This document shows positions 43,329 to 50,891 of a stretch of DNA of 64,000 nucleotides, piece by piece (the first letter of the stretch is position 1; each line of letters opens with the position of its first letter). Source of the DNA: Brevundimonas sp. (GTDB lineage: Bacteria > Pseudomonadota > Alphaproteobacteria > Caulobacterales > Caulobacteraceae); assembly GCF_019636155.1 (NCBI RefSeq), contig NZ_JAHBYB010000003.1:62001-126000 (forward strand). Reading direction: 5' to 3'. The position numbers and the translations under genes were made by a program. A model generated the notes under the pieces. That model saw nothing but the letters and a program-made list of their open reading frames with translations. It searched no databases and had not been told where the DNA came from.

Positions 43329-44200
43329 GGCGCCTCGGCCAGGAACTGGAAGATGGCCGACCGGGCTTCCGGCTCGTCCAGCATGGGGGCGTGGCCGATG
43401 TCGGGAACCTCGACATAATCCATTTTGCGCGCCGCCTTGCGCATGCGGGCGGCGATATCCTCGCTGAGCAGGTCCGAGGTTCCGCCCCGCACCAGCAGGG
43501 TCGGCCGCCCCCGGGTCAGCCGCCGGAAGAAGGGCCACAGGTTGGGGACCAGGGCCTTGGCCCCCGCCGTCCGAATCGGAACGGCGATGTCGGGGTCATA
43601 GTCCAGCACCGGCGTCCCCTCGGTCCCCTCGCGGAAGCAGCGGCGGGCGAAGGCGTCCCAGAAGGCGTCGTCTCGGTCGGGGAAGGCGACGGCGTTGTTG
43701 CGCCGGACATAGTCGCGGGCGTCGGCCCAGCTGTGAATTTCGACCGGCTGGCCGGTATAGGCGGCGATGCGGGCCAGGCCTTCCTTGGCCACCTCCGGCC
43801 CCACGTCATTGATGATGGCCCCCGCCACCACCCGCGACTTGATCGCCGCCAGGGCCATGGTGATCAGCCCGCCCATGGAGGTGCCCAGGAAGATCGCCCG
43901 CTCGATCCCAGCCTGCTGCATCAGGGCCAGGACGTCCTTGGCATAGTTTGGCGGCTGATAGGTCATCGGGTCCGGCGCCCGGTCCGACAGGCCGCGCCCG
44001 CGCACGTCGATGGCCAGGACGCGCCGGCCGCTGGCGGCGATCAGGGGGGCGATGGCGTCGAAGTCGGCGCTGTTGCGGGTCAGGCCGTGGATGGCGATGA
44101 CGGGCAGTTTCGCGGGCCCGTCGGCCGGGGCATAGTCACGGGCATAGAGGGACAGGCCGTCGGGCGAGGTCCAGCGGCGGTCGGCGTAGGGCGTGCTCAT
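43325..44200 (-). CDS. Alpha/beta hydrolase
   Basis: A 291-residue alpha/beta hydrolase. HGLTRNSADFDAIAPLIAASG is the oxyanion-hole start, the nucleophile elbow is GTSMGGLITMALA, the acid is near RGGTSDLLS and the histidine in DIGHAPMLDEPEA. There is no signal peptide. It resembles the haloalkane dehalogenase/epoxide hydrolase-like esterases, and the substrate is unknown. It overlaps the downstream small membrane gene by four bases. Confidence 0.88.
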   Translation of the reverse strand: MSTPYADRRWTSPDGLSLYARDYAPADGPAKLPVIAIHGLTRNSADFDAIAPLIAASGRRVLAIDVRGRGLSDRAPDPMTYQPPNYAKDVLALMQQAGIERAIFLGTSMGGLITMALAAIKSRVVAGAIINDVGPEVAKEGLARIAAYTGQPVEIHSWADARDYVRRNNAVAFPDRDDAFWDAFARRCFREGTEGTPVLDYDPDIAVPIRTAGAKALVPNLWPFFRRLTRGRPTLLVRGGTSDLLSEDIAARMRKAARKMDYVEVPDIGHAPMLDEPEARSAIFQFLAEAP

Positions 44201-44263
44201 GGCGTCAGTCTGGACCCCGGACGCGCGGGTTTCAACGCGTGATGAAATACCGTCGTCGCGAGA

Positions 44264-44773
44264 TCAGTGGCCCAGCAGGTCGCGCACGAACCGGTCCAGG
44301 TCGCCGCCTTCGAAGCGGAAGCCCGAGACCCCGGCGCGGCGCGCGGCCTCCAGGTCGCTGGGCTGGTCGCCGATCAGGAAGCTGCGGGTCGGATCGATCC
44401 CATGGTCGGCGACGGCCTTCAGGATCATGCCGGGGTTGGGCTTGCGGTCCGGATGGTCGGGATGACGGAATTCCTCGACCTTGGCCTCGGCATGAAAGGG
44501 ACAGGCGTAGACCGCGCCGATGCGGGCGCCCTTGGCCGCGAACCGCCGCACCAGGGCGTCGTTGAACCGGTTCATCTGCTCCAGGCTGAACAGGCCGCGC
44601 GCCACCCCCGACTGGTTGGTGACGATGACCGCCAGATAGCCCAGGGCGTTCAGCCGCCGCACCGCCTCGGGCGCGCCGGGGGTGATGCGCATCTCCGATT
44701 CGATGTGCGGATAGCCGGTGTCCTCGATCAGAACCCCGTCGCGATCCAGGAAGACGGCGGGAACCCCGATCAT
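44264..44773 (-). CDS. gmhB: D-glycero-D-manno-heptose 1,7-bisphosphate 7-phosphatase
   Basis: A 169-residue HAD-superfamily phosphatase (IIIA). Motif I is FLDRDGVLIED, motif II VTNQSGVARG, and motif IV is in GDQPSDLEAARRAG. The zinc-binding loop is partly present: CPFHAEAKVEEF supplies a Cys and a His, followed by DHPDRKPNPGM. GmhB removes the 7-phosphate during ADP-heptose synthesis for the LPS inner core. The window also holds a GT9 heptosyltransferase-like gene 44 kb away. The ATG overlaps the stop of the upstream AGE-family gene by four bases. Confidence 0.88.
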   Translation of the reverse strand: MIGVPAVFLDRDGVLIEDTGYPHIESEMRITPGAPEAVRRLNALGYLAVIVTNQSGVARGLFSLEQMNRFNDALVRRFAAKGARIGAVYACPFHAEAKVEEFRHPDHPDRKPNPGMILKAVADHGIDPTRSFLIGDQPSDLEAARRAGVSGFRFEGGDLDRFVRDLLGH

Positions 44774-45876
44774 GCGCCCGGCTCCAGAACGACGGTGAAG
44801 GCGGTCATCAGGTGATACAGGGTTGAGGCCGGTACGCGGTCGTCGCAGGGGCGGCCATCGGCGTCATAGCTGTCCATCCATAGGCCGGGGACGGCGGTGG
44901 CCAGATGGGCGCCGAAGACGCCGTCGATCAGCCGCGCGGCCAGGTCGTCATCGCCGGCCAGCAGATAGGTGCGGATCGCCTCGGTCTGGGCCCAGAGGCG
45001 TCGCCCGCCGTCCCGAACGGCGCCGGTGCGATCCGTCTCGCGCACCAGGAAACCTCCATCATCTTGGCCGTGCGTCACGGCGAAGGCGTATAGCCGGTCG
45101 GCCGAGGCGCCGTGGTCGCCCCAGCCGGCGCGACGGGCCTGATCCAGCAGCCAGACCCATTCCAGATGGTGACCCGGCTCTATGACGCGTCCCGCGTCTC
45201 CCGGCGTGACGGTCCAGTCGTCGGTGAAATACTCCCCCAGCACCCCCGATCGGGCGTCGAAGAAGGCGCGATCGAACAGGTCCAGGCTTACCTTTGCGGT
45301 CTGGTCCCACAACGGATCTGGCGCCGTTTCGCGCCACGCCAGCATGGCCTCCAGCAAGTGCATATGCGGGTTCTGGCGGCGCGGCAGTCTTGCCGGGATC
45401 GCCTCGTCCCAGCCGCCATGGGGCGAGGTCATGCGCTGGTGGATCGCCTCCAGGGTCTGGCGCGCCAGGGGCAGGAGGCGCGGGTCGCCCAGCACGCGAT
45501 GCGCCGCCGCCAGGGCGAACAGGACGAAGGCCTGGTCATAGAGGTCCGCCGTCTCGTCCGCGGGCGTCCCGTCCGCGCCGGTGGTCAGCCGCCACAGGCC
45601 GTCGTCGCGGCGGCATGCGGCGATCATCCGGTCCAGCCCGGCCTGGGCCACGGCCCGGCCCGGCGCCCAGCCCAGGGCGGCGCCCTGGGCGAAGACATAG
45701 ACCTGGCGGGCCTGGACGCGGGTGCGGCGCGGCAGACCGGGGATCGGACGTCCGTCGAAATCCAGCGCCTCGTGGAAGCCGCCGTCGGGGCCGACCCCCG
45801 CCTCGGCCCACAGCGGCAGGGCCTGGTCGAACAGCCAGGCGCGCACCCGATCCTGACTGGGCGATAGCGACGTCAC
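44770..45876 (-). CDS. AGE family epimerase/isomerase
   Basis: A 368-residue (alpha/alpha)6 barrel protein of the N-acylglucosamine 2-epimerase/mannose isomerase family. The chain has TRVQARQVYVFAQGA, ADLYDQAFVLFALA and the paired histidine block EPGHHLEWVWLL, which holds general acid/base histidines. The substrate is a hexose or hexose phosphate; mannose/fructose isomerase or mannose-6-phosphate isomerase activity is most likely by family. The start is GTG at 45876. It is translationally coupled to gmhB and so may feed heptose or mannose into LPS precursors. Confidence 0.85.
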   Translation of the reverse strand: MTSLSPSQDRVRAWLFDQALPLWAEAGVGPDGGFHEALDFDGRPIPGLPRRTRVQARQVYVFAQGAALGWAPGRAVAQAGLDRMIAACRRDDGLWRLTTGADGTPADETADLYDQAFVLFALAAAHRVLGDPRLLPLARQTLEAIHQRMTSPHGGWDEAIPARLPRRQNPHMHLLEAMLAWRETAPDPLWDQTAKVSLDLFDRAFFDARSGVLGEYFTDDWTVTPGDAGRVIEPGHHLEWVWLLDQARRAGWGDHGASADRLYAFAVTHGQDDGGFLVRETDRTGAVRDGGRRLWAQTEAIRTYLLAGDDDLAARLIDGVFGAHLATAVPGLWMDSYDADGRPCDDRVPASTLYHLMTAFTVVLEPGA

Positions 45877-46061
45877 CGAGCGGGCTTACGGTCCCGCCCA
45901 CGATTTGCCAAGCCGCACATGTCGTCGTCATTCTGCGGTCGCCGTCCTGTTGCATCCGGCAACGGGAAGTGACCCCCGGCCGTTTGGCGTGGCGGGGGCC
46001 GGTTTGATAAAGCCCGCCTGATTTCTTCGCCGCATCGTCGGCGCCTGGACCCGAGACGCCC

Positions 46062-47219
46062 ATGCTCCCCTTCATCGACCTGCAGGCCCAGCGCCTTCGC
46101 CTGGACGGCAAGATCGAGGCCGCGGTGGCCGAGGCCGTCACCGGCGGCGCCTGGGTCATGGGTCCTCAGGTGCGCCAGTTCGAGGCCGACCTGGCCGCCT
46201 TCGGCCGGGCCAAGCACGCCCTGGGCTGCGCCAACGGCACCGACGCCCTGGCCCTGCCGCTGATGGCCTGGGGGATCGGGCGCGGCGACGCCGTCTTCGT
46301 GCCCAGTTTCACCTTCGCCGCCACGGCCGAGATCGTGCCCTGGTTCGACGCCGAGCCGGTGTTCATCGACGTGGACGCGCGCACCTACAACATGGACCCC
46401 GCCCATCTGGAGGCCGCCATCGAGGCGACCAAGGCGGAAGGCCGCCTGACCCCGCGCGTGGTCATCGCCGTGGACCTGTTCGGCCAGCCGGCGGACTATC
46501 CGGCGATCCGGGCGATCTGCGACCGGCATGGGCTGAAGCTGATCTCGGACTCGGCCCAGGGTTTCGGCTGCACCATCGGCGGCGAGCATCCGCTGAAATG
46601 GGCCGATGTGACGACCACCAGCTTCTTCCCGGCCAAGCCGCTGGGCTGCTACGGCGACGGCGGGGCGGTGCTGACCGATGACGACGGCCTGGCCCAGCTG
46701 ATGGATTCCATCCGTGTGCACGGCAAGGCGGTGGCCCGCGATCTGGACGGCCGCAGCTTCGATCACGACCCCAAATACCTGAACATGCGCATTGGCCTGA
46801 ACAGCCGGCTGGACACCATCCAGGCCGCCGTCCTGATCGAAAAGCTGAAGGTGTTCGGGCAAGAAATCGAATGGCGCAACCGCATCGCCGCCCGCTACAA
46901 CGCCGGTTTGCGTGACCACGTTTCGGTCGTGCCCGACGTGCCCGAAGGCAACATCTCAAACTGGGCGCAATATACCATCGAGCACCCGAACCGCGACGCT
47001 CTGGCGGCGCATCTGAAGGAACAGGGTGTGCCGACGGCGGTCTATTATCCGATCCCCCTGCACCTCCAGCCGGCCTATGAGATCTATCCGCGCGGCCCGC
47101 AGGGACTGCCGACGACCGAGCGGCTGAAGGAGGTGGTGATCAGCCTGCCGATGCACGCCGATCTGGACGAGGCGACCCAGGACCGCATCATCGCCGCCGT
47201 CGTCTCGTTCAAGAGCTGA
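46062..47219 (+). CDS. gnnB: DegT/DnrJ/EryC1/StrS sugar aminotransferase, probable GnnB
   Basis: A 385-residue PLP sugar aminotransferase. It opens MLPFIDLQAQRLRLDGKIEA, has the SFTFAATAEIV pocket, SDSAQGFGC (Asp for the PLP ring), and the Schiff-base lysine in SFFPAKPLGCYGDGGA. The C-terminal QGVPTAVYYPIPLHLQPAY is typical of enzymes acting on 3-keto UDP-sugars. With the Gfo/Idh gene seven bases downstream it forms an aminotransferase-dehydrogenase cassette. The GnnA/GnnB pair makes UDP-2-acetamido-3-amino-glucose for lipid A with 2,3-diamino-glucose, known from this bacterial family; this is inferred. WbpE/WlbC is the alternative. Confidence 0.85.
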   Translation: MLPFIDLQAQRLRLDGKIEAAVAEAVTGGAWVMGPQVRQFEADLAAFGRAKHALGCANGTDALALPLMAWGIGRGDAVFVPSFTFAATAEIVPWFDAEPVFIDVDARTYNMDPAHLEAAIEATKAEGRLTPRVVIAVDLFGQPADYPAIRAICDRHGLKLISDSAQGFGCTIGGEHPLKWADVTTTSFFPAKPLGCYGDGGAVLTDDDGLAQLMDSIRVHGKAVARDLDGRSFDHDPKYLNMRIGLNSRLDTIQAAVLIEKLKVFGQEIEWRNRIAARYNAGLRDHVSVVPDVPEGNISNWAQYTIEHPNRDALAAHLKEQGVPTAVYYPIPLHLQPAYEIYPRGPQGLPTTERLKEVVISLPMHADLDEATQDRIIAAVVSFKS

Positions 47220-47226
47220 TCTCCGC

Positions 47227-48162
47227 ATGACCTCGCATCCCGCTCCGCTGAAACTGGGCGTCGCCGGCGCCGGCGTCATGGGCCGCAACCACGCCCGTGT
47301 CGCCTCGGACATCCGCGACTTCGACCTGACCCATGTGCTGGACATGGACGCCGTGACGGCCGAGGGCGTGGCCGCCGCCTATGGCGCCGCGGGGGTGTCC
47401 AGCGCCCAGGCCTTCGTCGAGGCGGGGCTGGATTGCGCCATCGTGGCGACGCCGAACCGGACCCACGCCGACCTGTCGGTGGCCCTGCTGGAAAAGGGCG
47501 TCCATGTGCTGGTCGAAAAGCCCATCGCCGCCACCGTGACCGACGCCCGACGCATGATCGACGCGGCCGCCGCCAATGGCCGGGTGCTGATGGTCGGCCA
47601 GGTCGAGCGGTTCAATCCGGCGGTCGAGGCGGTCAAGCGCGCCATCGCCGGCGAAGACGTCATCTCGATCCAGATCACCCGCGTCGGCCCCTTCCCGCCG
47701 CGCATGGGCGAAGTGGGCGTGGTGATCGACCTGGCGGTGCATGACATCGACATCATCCGTCACCTGACCGGCTCCGAGATCGCCGAGGTCCAGCCCCAGC
47801 TGGCCCGCACCCGCGCCGACCGCGAGGACACGGCCCTGCTGCAATTCCGGCTGGAAAACGGGGTGATCGCCCACATCACCACCAACTGGGTCACCCCCTA
47901 CAAGACCCGCACCCTTCAGGTGGCGACCCAGAACAAATTCGTCGTCGCCGATCTGATGACCCGCCAGGTGACGGAGTATTTCGGCCAGCAGCCGGACGGG
48001 TCCTATTCGACGCGCGGCGTCATGAGCTGGCCCGCCGAACCGCTGAAGAAGGAGCTGGAAGCCTTCGCCCACGCCATCCGCACCGGAGAGGCGCCCGAGG
48101 TCACCGGCGACGACGGCCTGCGCAATCTGGAAGTGGCCCTGAGGTGCCTGGGCGAGGGATGA
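47227..48162 (+). CDS. gnnA: Gfo/Idh/MocA oxidoreductase, probable UDP-GlcNAc 3-dehydrogenase GnnA
   Basis: A 311-residue NAD-dependent sugar dehydrogenase. The Rossmann motif is GVAGAGVMGRNHARV, the catalytic EKP motif is VLVEKPIAATV near residue 100, and DLAVHDIDIIRHLTG holds the conserved Asp/His of the active site. The enzyme would oxidise the 3-OH of a UDP-N-acetylhexosamine and hand the ketosugar to the aminotransferase encoded just upstream. The lack of a UDP-GlcNAc 6-dehydrogenase or acetyltransferase nearby favours the GnnA role over WbpB, which needs a uronic acid substrate. The two genes are in one operon. Confidence 0.85.
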   Translation: MTSHPAPLKLGVAGAGVMGRNHARVASDIRDFDLTHVLDMDAVTAEGVAAAYGAAGVSSAQAFVEAGLDCAIVATPNRTHADLSVALLEKGVHVLVEKPIAATVTDARRMIDAAAANGRVLMVGQVERFNPAVEAVKRAIAGEDVISIQITRVGPFPPRMGEVGVVIDLAVHDIDIIRHLTGSEIAEVQPQLARTRADREDTALLQFRLENGVIAHITTNWVTPYKTRTLQVATQNKFVVADLMTRQVTEYFGQQPDGSYSTRGVMSWPAEPLKKELEAFAHAIRTGEAPEVTGDDGLRNLEVALRCLGEG

Positions 48163-48313
48163 GGCGGGCGGCGGGTGCGTTCCCGTCGTTCAGTTTCAGC
48201 CCAGAGCGCGCCTCATGTCCCTCGCGCAAAATCGTCGCCGACGAGCAGCAGGACATCAATTCTGACTTGGCTTTAATTTGACGCGGCGCCCCCGCCTCCC
48301 GCCTTGTGGCGGC

Positions 48314-49354
48314 ATGATCAAGCTGACGGTTCTGGTGGGCGCCCTGGCGTGCCTGGGGTGTTCGGCGCCGCCTCAGGCGCAGTCGGGGGCGAGCCAGGGA
48401 GCTAGCGTCGTGACGGCGGCGGTGGTCGAGGCGGTGCGCCCCGGCGGTCCTCATCCGGTGGGTGTGGCCGAGGGTCCGGCGCTGGCGTCCGGGGCGGCGA
48501 CGCGGCTCTACTATCCGGCGGCGAACGCGGGCGGCGAGGGGCGGGCCGAGAGCCCCAGCCCCGATCACCGGGCCAATCTGGCGCGCCGGTTCGGGGCGGA
48601 TGCGGCCGAAATCCTGGCCCAAGCCGTGACGGCCGCCAGTCAGAACGCGGCGCCGGCCGCCGGCCGCTTCCCCCTGGTGGTGTTCCAGCCGGGCGCCTCC
48701 ATGGGCGGCGGCGACTATCGCCTGCTGCTCGAGGATATCGCCAGCCGAGGCTATGTCGTCCTGGCCCTGAGCCCCGAAGGGTCGCCCCCGGTGTCGGGCG
48801 GACGCTATCGCCAGGCGGCGGCCGAGCTGGTCGAGGCGGTCGCCCTGGCGCGGTCGGGCGCCGTGGCGGGGATCGAAGGCGACCGGGTTGCCGTGATCGG
48901 CCATTCCCTGGGCGGGGCGGCGGCTGTCATGGCCCTGGCGGACCTGCCGGGCGCGGTCGCGGTGAACCTGGACGGCGACTACAACGGGCCGACGCGCATC
49001 CCGGCGGATGGCCGTGTCCTCTATCTGCTGGGCCGGACCGAGGGCGAGGCGGACCGGTCCCGGGACCGGCGCGCCCGGGCCTGGCGCGAGGCGGTCCAGG
49101 GGGCGGGCGATGCCGTGGCCTTGCAGGTCGCGGATGTCCGGCATTTCGACTTCGCCGACGCCGCCCTGATTCAGGATGCGGTTCCCCAGGACCGCCGCCG
49201 CACCCGATTCGGCCCCATCGGCGGCGCGAAGGCCCATGCCCTGACCACGGATCTGGTCGCCGGCTTTCTGGACAGCCGCCTGAAGGGCCAGGCCGACGCC
49301 TGGTCCGCCGCCCGGGCGCGCCACCCCGAGGCGGCGGCGCCCACGACCTGGTGA
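48314..49354 (+). CDS. Exported alpha/beta hydrolase (PAF-acetylhydrolase-like), possible lipoprotein
   Basis: A 346-residue hydrolase with a signal sequence MIKLTVLVGALACLGCSAPP that could end in a lipobox or a standard cleavage site. The nucleophile elbow is VIGHSLGGAAAV, near residue 205. FPLVVFQPGASMGGGDYRLL precedes it and resembles the oxyanion region of platelet-activating-factor acetylhydrolase-type proteins, and ADVRHFDFAD gives the histidine near the C-terminus. It would act in the periplasm on a lipid or ester. An upstream TTG at 48278 is in frame but would remove the signal peptide from the N-terminus, so the ATG at 48314 is used. Confidence 0.82.
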   Translation: MIKLTVLVGALACLGCSAPPQAQSGASQGASVVTAAVVEAVRPGGPHPVGVAEGPALASGAATRLYYPAANAGGEGRAESPSPDHRANLARRFGADAAEILAQAVTAASQNAAPAAGRFPLVVFQPGASMGGGDYRLLLEDIASRGYVVLALSPEGSPPVSGGRYRQAAAELVEAVALARSGAVAGIEGDRVAVIGHSLGGAAAVMALADLPGAVAVNLDGDYNGPTRIPADGRVLYLLGRTEGEADRSRDRRARAWREAVQGAGDAVALQVADVRHFDFADAALIQDAVPQDRRRTRFGPIGGAKAHALTTDLVAGFLDSRLKGQADAWSAARARHPEAAAPTTW

Positions 49355-49358
49355 CGCC

Positions 49359-49814
49359 TCAGCCGTCCACCATCTGCATCGACAGCCATTCGGCGATCAG
49401 GGCCGGCTTTTCGCCGCCGTCGATCTCGACCGTCAGTTCGTGCCGGATCAGCCAGCGGCCGCCGCCCTTGTCCTCGGCGCCCAGCAGCTTGAACCGCCCG
49501 CGCACCTTCGATCCGGCCGGAACCGGCGCCAGGAAGCGCAATTTGTCGAAGCCGTAGTTGACCCCCATCACCACCCCGTCCAGCGGCTGGACCGCGTCAT
49601 AGCTCATGGCCGAGGCCAGGCTGAGGGTCAGGAAACCGTGCGCAATGGTCCCGCCGAACGGGGTCTGTTTCGCCAGTTCGGGGTTCACATGGATGAACTG
49701 ATGATCCTCGGTCACCTGGGCGAAGGCGTCGATGCGGGCCTGGTCGATCTCGAACCAGCGCGAGACCCCGACCTCCTGGCCGATCAGGGATTGCAGGTCG
49801 GATGGTGCGGGCAT
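49359..49814 (-). CDS. MaoC family dehydratase
   Basis: A 151-residue hot-dog fold enzyme. DHQFIHVNPELAKQTPFGGTIAHGFLTLSL is the MaoC signature, with the catalytic Asp/His pair in DHQFIHVN. Such enzymes are (R)-specific enoyl-CoA hydratases used in polyhydroxyalkanoate supply, beta-oxidation or nodulation-factor-like pathways. The start MPAPSDLQSLIGQ at 49814 is chosen over an in-frame upstream ATG at 49880 that would overlap the upstream dehydratase gene. The two genes are four bases apart on the same strand. Confidence 0.9.
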   Translation of the reverse strand: MPAPSDLQSLIGQEVGVSRWFEIDQARIDAFAQVTEDHQFIHVNPELAKQTPFGGTIAHGFLTLSLASAMSYDAVQPLDGVVMGVNYGFDKLRFLAPVPAGSKVRGRFKLLGAEDKGGGRWLIRHELTVEIDGGEKPALIAEWLSMQMVDG

Positions 49815-49818
49815 GGGC

Positions 49819-50805
49819 TCAGTCTCCGGCGGGGGTGAAACGGTCTTCGATGATGGCGGCGAACAGGGCCGGATCGACATTGCCGCCCGACAGCACCCCC
49901 ACCGTGGTCAGGCCCTGGGTCGGAACCTTGCCCGCCAGCAGGGCGGCCAGGGACACCGCCCCGCCCGGTTCGACCACCAGCTTCAGCACACGGAAGGCGT
50001 AGCGCACGGCCTGGGCCACCTCGGCGTCGGTGACGGTCTCGATCCGGTCCAGCCGCCGGTTGATCGGAAAGGTCAGCTCGCCCGGCCGGTCGGTCATCAG
50101 GGCGTCGCAGATGGACGGATGGACCACCGGCGGATGGGTCAGCCGTTCGCCCGCCGCCAGCGAGATCTGGGTGTCGTTATAGGCCGCCGGCTCGACGCCG
50201 ATCACCCGCGTGTCCGGCGACCGCGCCGCCATCGACAGATTGATGCCCGCGATCAGCCCCCCGCCCGAGGCGCCGCACAGCAGTTGGTCGATTGGCGCAT
50301 CCGCCTGTTCCAGGATCTCCAGCCCCGTCGTGCCCTGGCCCTCGATGACGAAGGGATCGTCGAACGGCCGCACCAGGACCGAACCGCGCGTGGCGGCGAT
50401 CTCTTCGCCGATGGCCTCACGGCTTTCGGTGTAGCGGTCATAGGTCCGCACCTCGCCGCCGAAGCCGATGACGCCTTCGACCTTCACCCTCGGGCTGTCG
50501 GCGGGCATGACGATGATGGCGGACGTTCCCACCATGCGCGCAGCCGCCGCCACCGCCTGGGCGTGGTTGCCGGACGAATAGGCCACGACGCCGCGCGCCC
50601 TTTCCTCGTCCGTCAGGCGGCTGATGCGGTTATAGGCGCCGCGGAATTTGAAGGCCCCGGCGACCTGCAGGTTTTCCCCCTTCAGCAGCACCCGCCCGCC
50701 CAGCCGCGCGTTCAGGGCCGGGCTTTCGATCAAGGGCGTGCGCACGGCGTGGCCGGCGATCTGGCGGGCGGCGTCCAGGACGCCATCGAACGAGGCGGTG
50801 TGCAT
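49819..50805 (-). CDS. Threonine/serine dehydratase
   Basis: A 328-residue fold-type II PLP enzyme without the C-terminal ACT domain of biosynthetic IlvA, so a catabolic threonine/serine dehydratase or serine racemase-like protein. The PLP lysine is in VAGAFKFRGAYN, the substrate loop in SSGNHAQAVAAAA, and the phosphate-binding glycine loop in GASGGGLIAG. It deaminates L-threonine to 2-oxobutanoate or L-serine to pyruvate. It is divergent from polA, 86 bases apart, and probably in one transcript with the MaoC gene downstream. Confidence 0.9.
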   Translation of the reverse strand: MHTASFDGVLDAARQIAGHAVRTPLIESPALNARLGGRVLLKGENLQVAGAFKFRGAYNRISRLTDEERARGVVAYSSGNHAQAVAAAARMVGTSAIIVMPADSPRVKVEGVIGFGGEVRTYDRYTESREAIGEEIAATRGSVLVRPFDDPFVIEGQGTTGLEILEQADAPIDQLLCGASGGGLIAGINLSMAARSPDTRVIGVEPAAYNDTQISLAAGERLTHPPVVHPSICDALMTDRPGELTFPINRRLDRIETVTDAEVAQAVRYAFRVLKLVVEPGGAVSLAALLAGKVPTQGLTTVGVLSGGNVDPALFAAIIEDRFTPAGD

Positions 50806-50891
50806 GGCGCCACCTAAGCCGATGCGGACGCGGGCTCCAAGAGGCGATCTGGCCGATGACGGCGCGCCAGCCTGCCCCTATGTTGCCCGCC

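Noticed and set aside
46062-48162. WbpE/WbpB-type uronic acid aminosugar pathway
   Set aside because: No UDP-GlcNAc 6-dehydrogenase or acetyltransferase in the cluster; GnnB/GnnA fits better, though not proven.
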